A stretch of DNA of 64,000 nucleotides, from NCBI GenBank assembly GCA_903843305.1, contig CAIMPI010000016.1, positions 62,001 to 126,000 of the forward strand, given 5' to 3'. The position numbers were made by a program, and so were the translations under genes. Within the stretch, counting starts at the first letter, position 1. Every line of letters begins with the position of its first letter. Below are positions 1-8,818 of this stretch, in pieces. This DNA comes from an uncultured Chlorobiaceae bacterium. GTDB lineage: Bacteria > Bacteroidota > Chlorobiia > Chlorobiales > Chlorobiaceae. The notes under the pieces were generated by a model, which did not search any database, was not told the DNA's origin, and worked only from the letters and a program-made list of their open reading frames with translations.

Positions 1-574
1 GCTCCGTGATGATATATTCGGCGTTGAAATATCTGAACATGCGATGTATCTGGATGTCAAGTCTATCCTTGCCAATAGAAGACAGGGTACTCACAAGTCA
101 AAAACGCGCGGGGAAGTAAGAGGTGGTGGCAGGAAACCATTACGTCAGAAAGGTACAGGCAATGCCCGTCAGGGTTCAAGCCGTTCTCCGCTTGCCAGTG
201 GAGGTGGAACCATATTTGGGCCCGTGCCGCATTCCTATGATCAGAAAGTGAATAAGAAGGTAAAGCTTCTTGCCCGACGCTCTGCTCTGAGTTCCAAGGC
301 ACAAGCTGGTCAAATCCTTGTGGTTGAGGACTTCAGACTTGAACAGATAAAGACCAAACCATTTGCCGATATTTTGAAAAACCTTGGCCTTTTGCAGAAG
401 AAAACCCTGATGCTGACGCCTGAGTATGATATGATTATTTCAAGGTCGGGAAGAAATATTGAGGTGCTTGACATCATGACTGCCGATAAGGCTTCAACGT
501 ATGATATTCTGCATAGTCATACAGTACTTGTTCAGAAGACTGCGCTGAAAAAAATAGAAGATACATTAGGGTAA
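1..574 (+). CDS. rplD: 50S ribosomal protein L4, 5' end cut by window edge
   Basis: The reading frame is open from base 2 ([17 protein letters not shown]...) to the stop at 572-574, so the start lies upstream; about 190 residues are visible. The internal ATG at base 44 is not the true start. L4 binds 23S rRNA early in large-subunit assembly and lines the exit tunnel. The family signature is present: a basic loop with [32 protein letters not shown] and the [13 protein letters not shown] stretch. It precedes rplW by 32 bases in the usual S10-operon order. In some bacteria L4 represses its own operon, but nothing in view tests that here. Confidence 0.96.
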   Translation, partial: LRDDIFGVEISEHAMYLDVKSILANRRQGTHKSKTRGEVRGGGRKPLRQKGTGNARQGSSRSPLASGGGTIFGPVPHSYDQKVNKKVKLLARRSALSSKAQAGQILVVEDFRLEQIKTKPFADILKNLGLLQKKTLMLTPEYDMIISRSGRNIEVLDIMTADKASTYDILHSHTVLVQKTALKKIEDTLG

Positions 575-606
575 CCTGGAGTTTTCAAGAAAAAGGAGTT
601 AAAGAG

Positions 607-918
607 ATGATAAACCCGTTGTTGCGCCCCTTGTTGACAGAAAAAAGTACCGGGCTCACAGAGAAAAAAGGACAGTATGTCTTGATTGTTAAACCGGAAG
701 CTGACAAGAATGATATCAGGAAAGCGGTTGAGAAGAAATTCGGAGTAGAAGTAAAATCGGTACGTACGATAAACTGTCTTGGAAAATCTCGTGCTCAGAA
801 TACGAAGAGAGGCAGGATTACTGGAAAAAAGAGTGATTGGAAAAAGGCGATTATCACGCTTGCAAAGGGTCAGTCGATAGACTATTACTCAGGCACAGCC
901 CAGAAGAGCGAAGGATAG
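607..918 (+). CDS. rplW: 50S ribosomal protein L23
   Basis: This 103-residue protein has the L23 fold signature: [19 protein letters not shown] near the N-terminus and [16 protein letters not shown] in the middle. L23 sits at the tunnel exit and is the docking site for trigger factor and SRP. An AAAAGGAG ribosome-binding site lies just upstream (about 592-599). It sits between rplD and rplB in the canonical S10 order, with gaps of about 30 bases, and is cotranscribed with them by inference. Confidence 0.96.
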   Translation: MINPLLRPLLTEKSTGLTEKKGQYVLIVKPEADKNDIRKAVEKKFGVEVKSVRTINCLGKSRAQNTKRGRITGKKSDWKKAIITLAKGQSIDYYSGTAQKSEG

Positions 919-949
919 AAATTATAAAAAGGATAGATCATACATTCAA

Positions 950-1789
950 ATGGCTATAAGGAAATTAGCGCCGGTTACGCCAGGGTCAAGATTCATGTCA
1001 TACCCTGCATTCGATGAAATCACAAAAAGTAAGCCTGAAAAAAGCTTGCTTGTGCCACTCAGTAAATCAGGTGGACGAAACAGTGCAGGCAGAAAGACCT
1101 CCAGGCATAGAGGTGGTGGGCATAAAAGACATTACAGGATTATTGATTTCAAACGCAATAAGGATGGCGTTCTTGGAACTGTTGCCGCTATAGAGTATGA
1201 TCCGAATCGTTCATCAAGAATTGCATTATTGCATTACAATGATGGAGAAAAACGTTATATTCTCGCCCCGAAAGGTTTAAATGTTGGGGACAAGGTGGAA
1301 AGTGGTGAAAAGGTCGAAATTAAGACCGGTAATACCATGCCACTAAAAAATATTCCGCTCGGTACTAATATTCATAATATCGAGATGAAAGCTGGAAAGG
1401 GTGGCCAGATTGTAAGGTCAGCCGGAGGGTTTGCAGTACTTGCTGCACGTGAAGGTGATTATGTTACTTTGAAGCTTCCTTCGGGTGAGATTCGCAAGCT
1501 CAGGGTAGAATGTCGTGCAACAATAGGTGTCGTTGGTAATACTGATCATGAAAATGTTGTTTTGGGTAAAGCTGGCAGGAGTCGCTGGCTTGGTATCCGT
1601 CCGCAAACGAGAGGTATGGCGATGAACCCTGTCGATCACCCGATGGGTGGTGGTGAAGGTAAGTCGAAATCAGGCGGCGGAAGAAAGCATCCTATGTCTC
1701 CATGGGGGCAGCTTGCAAAGGGTCAGAAGACTAGAAATAAGAAAAAGGCTTCACAGAAATTGATTGTACGGGGCAGAAACGCCAAATAA
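950..1789 (+). CDS. rplB: 50S ribosomal protein L2
   Basis: This 279-residue protein has the normal bacterial length. L2 is needed for subunit association and supports the peptidyl-transferase centre. Visible signatures are the [15 protein letters not shown] segment (about residues 56-70), the SH3-like region around [13 protein letters not shown], and the C-terminal [28 protein letters not shown] loop carrying the conserved histidine region. It sits 31 bases after rplW and 33 before rpsS. Confidence 0.97.
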   Translation: MAIRKLAPVTPGSRFMSYPAFDEITKSKPEKSLLVPLSKSGGRNSAGRKTSRHRGGGHKRHYRIIDFKRNKDGVLGTVAAIEYDPNRSSRIALLHYNDGEKRYILAPKGLNVGDKVESGEKVEIKTGNTMPLKNIPLGTNIHNIEMKAGKGGQIVRSAGGFAVLAAREGDYVTLKLPSGEIRKLRVECRATIGVVGNTDHENVVLGKAGRSRWLGIRPQTRGMAMNPVDHPMGGGEGKSKSGGGRKHPMSPWGQLAKGQKTRNKKKASQKLIVRGRNAK

Positions 1790-1822
1790 CTATAGCGGTT
1801 AACAACAACAAGCAGAGAAATT

Positions 1823-2122
1823 ATGCCAAGATCACTTAAAAAGGGACCGTTCATTGATATAAAACTGGAAAAGCGGATCCTTGATATGAATAGCAAGGGT
1901 GAAAAGAAGGTTATAAAGACTTGGTCCAGAAGTTCAATGATTTCACCTGATTTTGTCGGTCACACCGTAGCAGTACACAATGGTAAGAACCATGTGCCTG
2001 TTTATGTGGGTGATAATATGGTAGGTCACAAGCTTGGAGAGTTTTCCCCGACAAGATCATTTCGCGGCCATGCTGGTGGTGGAAAGTCTGAAAAAGGCGG
2101 ATCTGCACCAAGAAAAAAATAA
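1823..2122 (+). CDS. rpsS: 30S ribosomal protein S19
   Basis: This 99-residue protein starts [12 protein letters not shown], the near-universal S19 N-terminus, and contains the family motif [23 protein letters not shown] (about residues 51-73). S19 lies in the head of the small subunit with S13 and contacts the A-site finger. It takes its canonical place between L2 and L22. Confidence 0.97.
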   Translation: MPRSLKKGPFIDIKLEKRILDMNSKGEKKVIKTWSRSSMISPDFVGHTVAVHNGKNHVPVYVGDNMVGHKLGEFSPTRSFRGHAGGGKSEKGGSAPRKK

Positions 2123-2151
2123 TCTGAATAATGCGAAAGGGTAACGATATC

Positions 2152-2511
2152 ATGGAAGCTAAAGCAATTTTACGGGATACTCCAACATCACCAAGAAAAA
2201 TGCGTCTTGTTGCAGGTCTTGTTCGTGGAAAGCAGGTGGATCTGGCGAAAGCAATTTTGCTTAACTCAACAAAGGCTGCTTCTCGGAATGTTTTGATGAC
2301 GCTCAAATCAGCGGTAGCAAATTACGCTTTGCGTAATCCGGATGAAAGGGCTACTGATCAGGAACTTTTTATCAAGGAAGTTTTTGTTGATCAAGGCGTG
2401 ACGCTGAAACGAACGCTTCCTGCTCCGATGGGTCGGGCATTCAGGATTCGGAAAAGATCGAATCATCTCACAATAGTCATTGCTAAGGTTAAAAATCCAG
2501 TAACTAAATAA
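2152..2511 (+). CDS. rplV: 50S ribosomal protein L22
   Basis: The start at 2152 gives [27 protein letters not shown], 119 residues. It is preferred over an upstream in-frame ATG at 2131 because family members begin close to the SPRKMRLV motif and an AAAGGG stretch lies about 10 bases before 2152. L22 spans all 23S domains and its beta-hairpin lines the exit tunnel; the hairpin region is seen around [24 protein letters not shown]. It is 15 bases upstream of rpsC. Confidence 0.94.
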   Translation: MEAKAILRDTPTSPRKMRLVAGLVRGKQVDLAKAILLNSTKAASRNVLMTLKSAVANYALRNPDERATDQELFIKEVFVDQGVTLKRTLPAPMGRAFRIRKRSNHLTIVIAKVKNPVTK

Positions 2512-2526
2512 AACAAGGAGAGAGCA

Positions 2527-3288
2527 TTGGGTCAAAAAGTTAATCCTACTGGATTTAGGCTTGGAATTATCAGGGACTGGGCTTCACGCTGGTATGATGA
2601 CAGTCCTGTTATTTCGGAAAAAATAAAGCAAGACCATGTTATTCGCACTTATGTTCTTGCTAGATTGAAGAAGGAAAGAGCAGGTATAGCACGCATTATT
2701 ATTGAGAGAACAACCAAGAATGTTAAGATAAATATATATGCAGCGCGGCCTGGTGCGGTTGTTGGAAGAAAAGGTGAGGAGATAAATAATCTTTCTCAGG
2801 AGTTGAGCCGTATTACTGGTAAAGAGGTAAAAATAGATGTTGTTGAGGTTGTCAAGCCTGAAATTGAGGCACAACTTATCGGCGACAATATCGCGTATCA
2901 ACTGGAGAATCGCGTTTCTTTCAGAAGAGCGATGAAGCAGGCGATTCAGCAGGCAATGCGCTCTGGTGCTGAAGGCGTAAGGATCAGATGTGGTGGCCGT
3001 TTGGGTGGTGCAGAAATTGCACGTTCTGAGCAGTATAAGGAAGGAAAAATACCTCTTCACACCATTCGTGCCAATGTTGATTATGCGAGTGTTACTGCTC
3101 ACACTATTGCCGGTACTATTGGAATAAAGGTTTGGGTTTACAAAGGCGAAGTTCTCGTACAGCGTATTGACGCTATTGAGGAGGAGGAAATGAAGAGAAT
3201 GAAAGATAGACGAAGCGATGCTGGCGCTAGAAACCGGGATACTCGAGATGGCCGTGCCAAGCGCCGCAACCGTACAAAGCGATCATAA
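2527..3288 (+). CDS. rpsC: 30S ribosomal protein S3 (TTG start)
   Basis: This 253-residue protein starts at a TTG codon, giving [14 protein letters not shown], the invariant S3 N-terminus; an ACAAGGAGAG ribosome-binding site precedes it. S3 forms part of the mRNA entry tunnel and has helicase activity together with S4. The KH domain is visible as [16 protein letters not shown] (about residues 77-92), and the C-terminal S3 domain holds [15 protein letters not shown]. The tail is long, charged and rich in Arg and Asp, as in other Chlorobi and Bacteroidetes by recollection. Confidence 0.96.
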   Translation: MGQKVNPTGFRLGIIRDWASRWYDDSPVISEKIKQDHVIRTYVLARLKKERAGIARIIIERTTKNVKINIYAARPGAVVGRKGEEINNLSQELSRITGKEVKIDVVEVVKPEIEAQLIGDNIAYQLENRVSFRRAMKQAIQQAMRSGAEGVRIRCGGRLGGAEIARSEQYKEGKIPLHTIRANVDYASVTAHTIAGTIGIKVWVYKGEVLVQRIDAIEEEEMKRMKDRRSDAGARNRDTRDGRAKRRNRTKRS

Positions 3289-3330
3289 TATCAAGTACCA
3301 TACAATAAGAAAACGAATGGAGTTGCCTGT

Positions 3331-3750
3331 ATGTTAATGCCAAAGAGAGTTAAATATAGAAAGACACAAAGAGGCCGGATGAAAGGCAATTCAGGTCGTG
3401 GTACATCGGTATCTTTTGGTTCCTTCGGTCTGAAAGCTGTTGAGCAGGCATGGATAACGAGTCGTCAGATTGAGGCCGCCCGTGTTGCCATGACAAGATT
3501 TATGAAAAGAGATGGTAAAATCTGGATCAGGATATTTCCCGATAAACCGGTAACTCAGAAACCTGCAGAAACTCGAATGGGTTCTGGTAAAGGTTCTCCG
3601 GAATTTTGGGTTGCTGTTGTAAAGCCAGGGAGGATCATGTTTGAGGCTGATGGAATTCCTAAAGATGTGGCTACAGAGGCTTTTAGGCTTGCAGCAAAAA
3701 AGTTGCCGATCAAGACCAGGTTTATAGTTCGTCCTGATTACGAAGATTAA
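3331..3750 (+). CDS. rplP: 50S ribosomal protein L16
   Basis: This 139-residue protein has the full L16 length. Family landmarks are [19 protein letters not shown] at the N-terminus, [26 protein letters not shown], and the [19 protein letters not shown] segment that includes the conserved Arg/Gly loop near the A site. A second Met at residue 3 is an alternative start. It follows rpsC by 42 bases and precedes rpmC by 34. Confidence 0.96.
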   Translation: MLMPKRVKYRKTQRGRMKGNSGRGTSVSFGSFGLKAVEQAWITSRQIEAARVAMTRFMKRDGKIWIRIFPDKPVTQKPAETRMGSGKGSPEFWVAVVKPGRIMFEADGIPKDVATEAFRLAAKKLPIKTRFIVRPDYED

Positions 3751-3784
3751 ACGAGCAATTAATTCGACACGAGGGTTACTTATT

Positions 3785-3991
3785 ATGAAAAAGTATGAAA
3801 TTGCGGCATTGAGCAAACAGGAACTGACCGAAAAGCTCAAGGAGCTTGAAGAAAGACTTGCCGATATCAATTTTTTTAGGGTTATTGAGCAGCCGCAGAA
3901 TCCAATGGTTTTCCGCAATTCGAGACGGGATATTGCGCGCATGAAAAATCGACTCCATCAACTTACGACTGCAGAAATCGGTCTTGTTTGA
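3785..3991 (+). CDS. rpmC: 50S ribosomal protein L29
   Basis: This is a 68-residue protein of two long helices, the L29 fold. Recognisable parts are the [21 protein letters not shown] start and the family-typical [19 protein letters not shown] segment. L29 lies at the tunnel exit next to L23. Its TGA stop touches an ATG at 3991 in the next gene's frame, so translational coupling to rpsQ is possible, although a later rpsQ start is favoured here. Confidence 0.95.
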   Translation: MKKYEIAALSKQELTEKLKELEERLADINFFRVIEQPQNPMVFRNSRRDIARMKNRLHQLTTAEIGLV

Positions 3992-4038
3992 TGGAAAGGC
4001 AAACAATAAAACGGTTTACTTACATGGAAGATAATAAA

Positions 4039-4323
4039 ATGGGCAGTGTATCTATGGAACAAAGTGCTCCAGTAAGAGGAAGAAAAAAAAGCTGGTTAGG
4101 GAAGGTTGTCAGCGATAAGATGGATAAGGCATGTATTGTTGCTGTCGAGCGTAGCGTTCAGCACCCTGTTTACAAGAAATATTTCAAGAAGACAACAAGG
4201 CTTATGGCTCATGATGAAAAAAATGAAGCTGGAATTGGTGACCTTGTGAAGGTAGTTGAGTGTAGACCCTTGAGTAAAAGAAAAAGCTGTCGTTTGGTTG
4301 AAATTATTGAAAAAGCCAGATAA
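4039..4323 (+). CDS. rpsQ: 30S ribosomal protein S17
   Basis: The S17 OB-fold core begins at [22 protein letters not shown] and continues through [19 protein letters not shown] and the closing [11 protein letters not shown] motif. Several in-frame starts exist (TTG 3988, ATG 3991, 4024, 4039, 4054). The start at 4039 is chosen because GGAAG at 4026-4030 lies 8 bases before it, giving 94 residues; no good ribosome-binding site precedes the others. Identity is certain, the exact start is not. S17 binds 16S rRNA early in assembly. Confidence 0.9.
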   Translation: MGSVSMEQSAPVRGRKKSWLGKVVSDKMDKACIVAVERSVQHPVYKKYFKKTTRLMAHDEKNEAGIGDLVKVVECRPLSKRKSCRLVEIIEKAR

Positions 4324-4361
4324 GGAAAGATTTTTATACATTTATTAAAGTTTGAAACAGG

Positions 4362-4730
4362 ATGATCCAGAAAGAAACAAATCTGGTTGTTGCCGATAAC
4401 AGTGGAGCTAAAAAAGTACGCTGTATTCATGTATTCGGCGGAACCGGGAGGCGATATGCCTCATTGGGTGATCAGATTATTGTATCGGTCAAGGCTGCAG
4501 TTCCTGGTGGTATTGTCAAAAAGAAGGATGTATGCAAAGCTGTTGTTGTTCGCTGTGTCAAGGAATCACGGAGGAAAGATGGCTCGTATATCCGGTTTGA
4601 TGAGAATGCAGTTGTTCTTCTCAATGCTCAGGGGGAGCCGAGAGGAACCCGTATCTTTGGGCCGGTAGCAAGAGAGCTTCGTGACAGAAAGTTTATGAAG
4701 ATTGTTTCTCTGGCGCCTGAAGTGTTGTAA
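4362..4730 (+). CDS. rplN: 50S ribosomal protein L14
   Basis: This 122-residue protein has the standard L14 length and sequence: [37 protein letters not shown] and [27 protein letters not shown]14 forms part of the intersubunit bridge with 16S helix 14. Its stop is only 10 bases before a tRNA-Gly gene, which interrupts the normal L14-L24 junction. Confidence 0.97.
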   Translation: MIQKETNLVVADNSGAKKVRCIHVFGGTGRRYASLGDQIIVSVKAAVPGGIVKKKDVCKAVVVRCVKESRRKDGSYIRFDENAVVLLNAQGEPRGTRIFGPVARELRDRKFMKIVSLAPEVL

Positions 4731-4740
4731 GTTGTTTCAG

Positions 4741-4813
4741 GCGGGAGTAACTCAGTTGGTAGAGTCACAGCCTTCCAAGCTGTTGGTCGCGAGTTCGAGT
4801 CTCGTCTCCCGCT
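4741..4813 (+). tRNA. tRNA-Gly (anticodon TCC)
   Basis: The cloverleaf can be read directly. The acceptor stem GCGGGAG (4741-4747) pairs with CTCCCGC (4806-4812), with T as the discriminator base at 4813. The D arm is CTC/GAG around AGTTGGTA. The anticodon stem ACAGC/GCTGT encloses the loop CTTCCAA with TCC at 4774-4776. The T arm contains GAGTTCGAGTCTC. No CCA is encoded. It lies on the same strand as, and inside, the spc ribosomal operon, 10 bases after rplN and 36 before rplX, so it is probably cut out of the operon transcript by tRNA-processing enzymes. Confidence 0.96.
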
Positions 4814-4849
4814 CATGATTTTATGAAATACTATTATACTCAGTGAAAA

Positions 4850-5092
4850 ATGAAAACAGGGATTAGAAAGGTCAAGCTGCACGTAAAGAAAAATGACTCG
4901 GTTGTCATTATCAGCGGTAATGACAAGGGAAAAGCTGGCAAGATTCTGAAAGTATTTCCGATAAAAAGTCGTGTTATTGTTGAAGGAGTAAATATCCGGA
5001 AACGTCATACGCGTCCTGCTCAGGGCCAGTCACAGGGATCGATCATTGAAAGGGAGTTTCCTATTCATTCTTCCAATGTGAAGAAAAGTTAA
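4850..5092 (+). CDS. rplX: 50S ribosomal protein L24
   Basis: This 80-residue protein is shorter than the roughly 100-residue L24 of many bacteria but keeps the KOW core: [30 protein letters not shown], then [25 protein letters not shown]24 initiates 50S assembly. The upstream context is a tRNA gene instead of the usual rplN junction. No strong ribosome-binding site is visible just before the ATG. Confidence 0.95.
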   Translation: MKTGIRKVKLHVKKNDSVVIISGNDKGKAGKILKVFPIKSRVIVEGVNIRKRHTRPAQGQSQGSIIEREFPIHSSNVKKS

Positions 5093-5151
5093 TTGTTTCT
5101 ACTAAATGTAAGGATGACAAAGACCATCCTGATAAACGGACAACAAACAAG

Positions 5152-5739
5152 ATGGACAAGAATAAAGAGATGACACAGCCAACTCTTTCAGTAGCAAGGC
5201 TTGAGACATTTTATAAAGAGAAAGTAACTCCAGCTCTTATTGAGCGCTTTCAGTACAAGAATGTCATGAAGGTTCCAAGACTTAAGAAAATATCGATCAA
5301 TATTGGTGTTGGAGCCGCTGCCGCAGAGCCTAAATTGCTTGAAATAGCACTTCAGGAGCTTGCCCAGATTACAGGTCAGAAACCACAGGTCCGTAAATCA
5401 AAAAAAGCAATATCAAACTTCAAACTGCGTGAAGGTCAGGCAATTGGTTGCCGTGTAACGTTGCGCCGCAAAGCCATGTATGAGTTTTTTGACCGTTTTG
5501 TAAGTCTTGCTGTTCCCAGGATACGTGATTTTCGCGGGCTCAGTGATACCAGTTTTGATGGACGCGGAAACTACACTGCCGGAGTCAGAGAGCAGATTAT
5601 ATTTCCGGAAATCGATATTGATAAAGTACCGAGAATATCCGGAATGGATATCAGTTTTGTAACTTCTGCTTCTACAGACGAAGAGGCTTACGCGCTGCTT
5701 TCGGAACTTGGAATGCCATTCAAAAAGAAGAACAACTAA
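5152..5739 (+). CDS. rplE: 50S ribosomal protein L5
   Basis: The 195-residue frame covers L5: [35 protein letters not shown], then [21 protein letters not shown] and the [27 protein letters not shown] segment. L5 binds 5S rRNA and contacts the P-site tRNA. An alternative start is ATG 5170 ([13 protein letters not shown]), which would shorten it by six residues. It is followed by rpsN after 16 bases. Confidence 0.95.
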   Translation: MDKNKEMTQPTLSVARLETFYKEKVTPALIERFQYKNVMKVPRLKKISINIGVGAAAAEPKLLEIALQELAQITGQKPQVRKSKKAISNFKLREGQAIGCRVTLRRKAMYEFFDRFVSLAVPRIRDFRGLSDTSFDGRGNYTAGVREQIIFPEIDIDKVPRISGMDISFVTSASTDEEAYALLSELGMPFKKKNN

Positions 5740-5755
5740 TTAATTCAGAAAACAG

Positions 5756-6025
5756 ATGGCAAAAAAAAGCGTTATAGCAAGGAACGAGAAAAGAATAAAA
5801 CTTGTAGCGAAGTATGCGGACCTTCGTGCGGAATTGATTAAAGCTGGCGACTATGAAGCACTTCGCAAGCTGCCCAGGGATAGTTCGGCGACCAGAGTTC
5901 GTAATCGTTGTGTGCTGACTGGACGAGGAAGGGGTGTATATGCCAAGTTTGGACTGTGCAGGCACATGTTTCGTAAGTTCAGTCTTGAAGGAAAGTTGCC
6001 CGGTGTTAAAAAGGCAAGCTGGTGA
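5756..6025 (+). CDS. rpsN: 30S ribosomal protein S14, zinc-free (C-minus) type
   Basis: This 89-residue protein is the long S14 form: [27 protein letters not shown] at the N-terminus and [43 protein letters not shown] at the C-terminus. The four-cysteine zinc ribbon of the short form is missing; only isolated cysteines remain. S14 belongs to the head of the small subunit near S3 and S10. Its place between L5 and S8 is canonical. Confidence 0.96.
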   Translation: MAKKSVIARNEKRIKLVAKYADLRAELIKAGDYEALRKLPRDSSATRVRNRCVLTGRGRGVYAKFGLCRHMFRKFSLEGKLPGVKKASW

Positions 6026-6087
6026 GTTTGCTTGCTTGTAGATAAAGAAAGGTATTTGTTCATTTTTGAAAGTAACCAACGTTCGCT

Positions 6088-6483
6088 ATGCCTGTAACGG
6101 ATTCTATTGCAGATTATATCACCCGTATCAGAAATGCGGGAAGAGCAAAAAATAAAACAACCGATATCCCGTATTCAAAGCTTCGGGAGAACCTCTCGCA
6201 ATTGCTTGTGGAGAAAGGGTATATCAAAAGCTTTACGGTCATAACAACTGAGAAATTCCCTTTTTTGCGGATTGATCTGAAGTATACGGCACAGGGTGAT
6301 CCAGCCATCAAGGAGATTACCAGAGTCAGTAAGCCGGGTCGGCGTGTTTATGACGGAAAAGATATTAAAAAATATCTTGGTGGTCTCGGGTTGTATATCC
6401 TTTCTTCATCGAAAGGGGTTATAACAGATAAAGAGGCCAGGGCACAGGGCGTAGGTGGTGAAATCCTGTTCCGTATCTATTAA
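6088..6483 (+). CDS. rpsH: 30S ribosomal protein S8
   Basis: This 131-residue protein has the S8 N-terminal domain ([18 protein letters not shown]) and the conserved C-terminal motif [31 protein letters not shown]8 binds helix 21 of 16S rRNA and in enteric bacteria is the repressor of the spc operon; whether it does so here is not shown. It lies 28 bases ahead of rplF. Confidence 0.96.
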   Translation: MPVTDSIADYITRIRNAGRAKNKTTDIPYSKLRENLSQLLVEKGYIKSFTVITTEKFPFLRIDLKYTAQGDPAIKEITRVSKPGRRVYDGKDIKKYLGGLGLYILSSSKGVITDKEARAQGVGGEILFRIY

Positions 6484-6511
6484 TTTATAAGCCAGAGAGC
6501 ATTAGAATACC

Positions 6512-7051
6512 ATGTCAAGAATAGGAAAAATGCCCATAACCCTGAGTAATCAGGCAAAGATTGAGATCAGTGATTTGAACATCCGGGTGTCTGGTCCTAA
6601 AGGTACTCTTGAACAGAGTCTGACGGATCAGGTAACGATTTCAGAAGAAGGGGGTCTCCTTACCGTTCTGAGAGTGGACGACAGCAAAAAGGCGAAAGCT
6701 CAGCACGGTCTTTACCGCATGCTTATCAGCAATATGGTTGATGGTGTGACTAAAGGGTTTACCAGAAAACTTGAAATTGCCGGTGTTGGGTATCGTGCAG
6801 AACTGAAAAACGATCTGCTCGCCTTAACTCTTGGTTATTCTCACATGATTTATTTCAAGGCCCCGGACGAGATCAAAATAGAGGTGCCTGATCAGGTTAC
6901 AATTCTTGTAAGCGGTATTGATAAAGCGCTTGTCGGTCAGGTTGCCGCAAAGATCCGCTCATTCAGAAAGCCGGAGCCTTATCGTGGCAAAGGAATCAAG
7001 TATGAAGGTGAAGTGGTCCGCCGCAAGGAAGGTAAGGCTGCAGGTAAGTAA
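6512..7051 (+). CDS. rplF: 50S ribosomal protein L6
   Basis: This 179-residue protein has two tandem L6 repeats. It starts MSRIGKMPITLSNQAKIEI and carries the second-repeat signature KPEPYRGKGIKYEGEVVRRKEGK near the C-terminus, with the sarcin-ricin-loop contacting region between. L6 is near the factor-binding site of the 50S subunit. It is followed by rplR in canonical order. Confidence 0.96.
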   Translation: MSRIGKMPITLSNQAKIEISDLNIRVSGPKGTLEQSLTDQVTISEEGGLLTVLRVDDSKKAKAQHGLYRMLISNMVDGVTKGFTRKLEIAGVGYRAELKNDLLALTLGYSHMIYFKAPDEIKIEVPDQVTILVSGIDKALVGQVAAKIRSFRKPEPYRGKGIKYEGEVVRRKEGKAAGK

Positions 7052-7104
7052 TGAATCAAGAGCACAAGTAGTCAGGCAATAACATTTTACAACGGTTCAA
7101 GAGA

Positions 7105-7464
7105 ATGAGTCAAATCGATAAAGCCTCCCGGAGGCAGAAAATCAAGGACAGAAGCAGAGCCAATGTCCAGGGCACGCAGTTAAAGCCGAGGCTTTGTGTC
7201 TACAGGAGTCTTTCACAGATTTATGCACAATTGATTGATGATGTGAGCGGTAGAACAATGGTGACTTCTTCAACTATGTCGAAAGATAACAAAGCTCTTC
7301 AGGGCTCAAAGTCTGAAGTTTGCCGTATTATAGGCAATCAGATCGGTCAGAAAGCACTGGCGGCAGGTATAACAAATGTAGTATTTGACAGGAATGGATT
7401 TCGTTATCATGGCAGAGTCAAGGCATTGGCTGATGGTGCGAGAGAGGCAGGACTGATCTTTTAA
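7105..7464 (+). CDS. rplR: 50S ribosomal protein L18
   Basis: This 119-residue protein matches L18, the 5S rRNA binder. It has a basic N-terminus ([29 protein letters not shown]), then [19 protein letters not shown] and the terminal [26 protein letters not shown] signature. The gene sits between rplF and rpsE. Confidence 0.96.
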   Translation: MSQIDKASRRQKIKDRSRANVQGTQLKPRLCVYRSLSQIYAQLIDDVSGRTMVTSSTMSKDNKALQGSKSEVCRIIGNQIGQKALAAGITNVVFDRNGFRYHGRVKALADGAREAGLIF

Positions 7465-7489
7465 AAATTTTTCAAAAGAGATAGCGTAA

Positions 7490-8008
7490 ATGGTGAAAAC
7501 ATCTGCAAAGAGTATCAGACCCGGTGAATTAAATCTGAAAGAGAAGCTGGTTCATATCAACAGGACTGCAAAAGTTGTTAAAGGTGGAAAGCGTTTCGGA
7601 TTCAATGCTATTGTTGTAGTTGGCGATAAAGAGGGTCATGTCGGCTACGGGCTTGGAAAGGCAAACGAAGTACAGGATGCTATTGCAAAAGGTATTGAAG
7701 ATGGCAAGAAAAATGTGATCAAGGTACCGATTGTCAAGGGGACGATACCCCACCAGATTGTTGTCAAGTATGGTTCTGCCAAGGTCATGATGAAGCCTGC
7801 CACTCCAGGTACCGGTCTTATTGCCGGTGGTGCGGTGAGAGCTGTTCTTGAGATGGCTGGTATCCACGATATTTTGACAAAATCGCTTGGTTCATCCAAT
7901 CCGCATAATGTCGTAAAGGCTGCAATAAAGGGTCTTCAGAGCATATCAGATGCCTATGATGTAGGAGAGAGACGGTCAAAGAGCCTGACTGAGGTTTTTG
8001 AAAGCTAA
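7490..8008 (+). CDS. rpsE: 30S ribosomal protein S5
   Basis: This 172-residue protein has the double-stranded RNA-binding-like N-terminal domain ([45 protein letters not shown]) and the C-terminal domain with [44 protein letters not shown]5 helps translational accuracy and mRNA helicase activity. It lies 17 bases before rpmD. Confidence 0.97.
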   Translation: MVKTSAKSIRPGELNLKEKLVHINRTAKVVKGGKRFGFNAIVVVGDKEGHVGYGLGKANEVQDAIAKGIEDGKKNVIKVPIVKGTIPHQIVVKYGSAKVMMKPATPGTGLIAGGAVRAVLEMAGIHDILTKSLGSSNPHNVVKAAIKGLQSISDAYDVGERRSKSLTEVFES

Positions 8009-8025
8009 AATGAGAGAATGAGATC

Positions 8026-8211
8026 ATGAGTGAAAAGACATTAAAAATTATTCAGGTTCGGAGCGTCATTGGTGGCACGAAAAAGCAGAAAGCTACTATT
8101 CAGGCTCTTGGGCTTGGCAGGCCTAATTACAGTGTAGACAGGCAGGACAACCCTTGTACCAGAGGGCAGATCAGGGTCGTACAGCACCTTGTAAAGGTTG
8201 AGGAAGTTTAG
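8026..8211 (+). CDS. rpmD: 50S ribosomal protein L30
   Basis: This is a 61-residue L30: LKIIQVRSVIGGTKKQKATIQALGLGRPNYSV, then a short basic tail. L30 is a small 50S protein absent from some lineages. An ATGAGAGAATGAGATC leader precedes the start. It lies between rpsE and rplO as in most bacteria. Confidence 0.94.
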   Translation: MSEKTLKIIQVRSVIGGTKKQKATIQALGLGRPNYSVDRQDNPCTRGQIRVVQHLVKVEEV

Positions 8212-8245
8212 GATTTTTACTAATAGCAAGTCGGGAATTGAAATC

Positions 8246-8800
8246 ATGGATTTAAGTTCACTTCGTCCAGCAAAAGGCGCAGTAAAAAGCAAAAAGAGGG
8301 TTGGCCGCGGTCAGGGTTCAGGTAATGGAACGACGGCAGGCAAAGGTAATAATGGCCAGCAGTCGCGAAGCGGCTACAAAAGGCCTATTATTGAAGGCGG
8401 ACAGGTTCCGGTTTATCGGAGGTTGCCAAAATTTGGATTTACCCCTATTGATAAAAAACCGGTAAACACAGTAAATCTTACACAGATTGATAAGTGGATT
8501 CAGGATGGTCTGGTTGGAACCGAGATTTCCATTCTTGATATTAAGTCTCTCCTTCACGCGAGTAATGCGGATTATTTCAAGATTCTTGGTAACGGGGAAT
8601 TGGCGAGCGCGATTACAATTACCGCCCATGCGTTCAGCAAAAGTGCTGAGGAAAAAATTATCGCAGCGGGCGGCCAAGCTGTTAAGGCATTCCGTACCCT
8701 TGAGGAGGCATCAAAGGTCAGGGAGCTTCCGTTTGATGAGGCCCTCTTGAAACCAAAAGCCAAACTGGTCAAGAGAACCAAAAAATCAATCAAGCCCTGA
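8246..8800 (+). CDS. rplO: 50S ribosomal protein L15
   Basis: The ATG at 8246 gives MDLSSLRPAKGAVKSKKRVGRGQGSGNG, the typical L15 start (184 residues). An in-frame ATG at 8198 would overlap rpmD and add unrelated residues. The glycine-rich, basic N-terminal extension (GRGQGSGNGTTAGKGNNGQQSRSGYKR) and the EGGQVPVYRRLPKFGF motif are diagnostic. L15 is a late assembly protein of the 50S subunit, located just before secY. Confidence 0.95.
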   Translation: MDLSSLRPAKGAVKSKKRVGRGQGSGNGTTAGKGNNGQQSRSGYKRPIIEGGQVPVYRRLPKFGFTPIDKKPVNTVNLTQIDKWIQDGLVGTEISILDIKSLLHASNADYFKILGNGELASAITITAHAFSKSAEEKIIAAGGQAVKAFRTLEEASKVRELPFDEALLKPKAKLVKRTKKSIKP

Positions 8801-8818
8801 ATACTCTAAAAGGATGAT

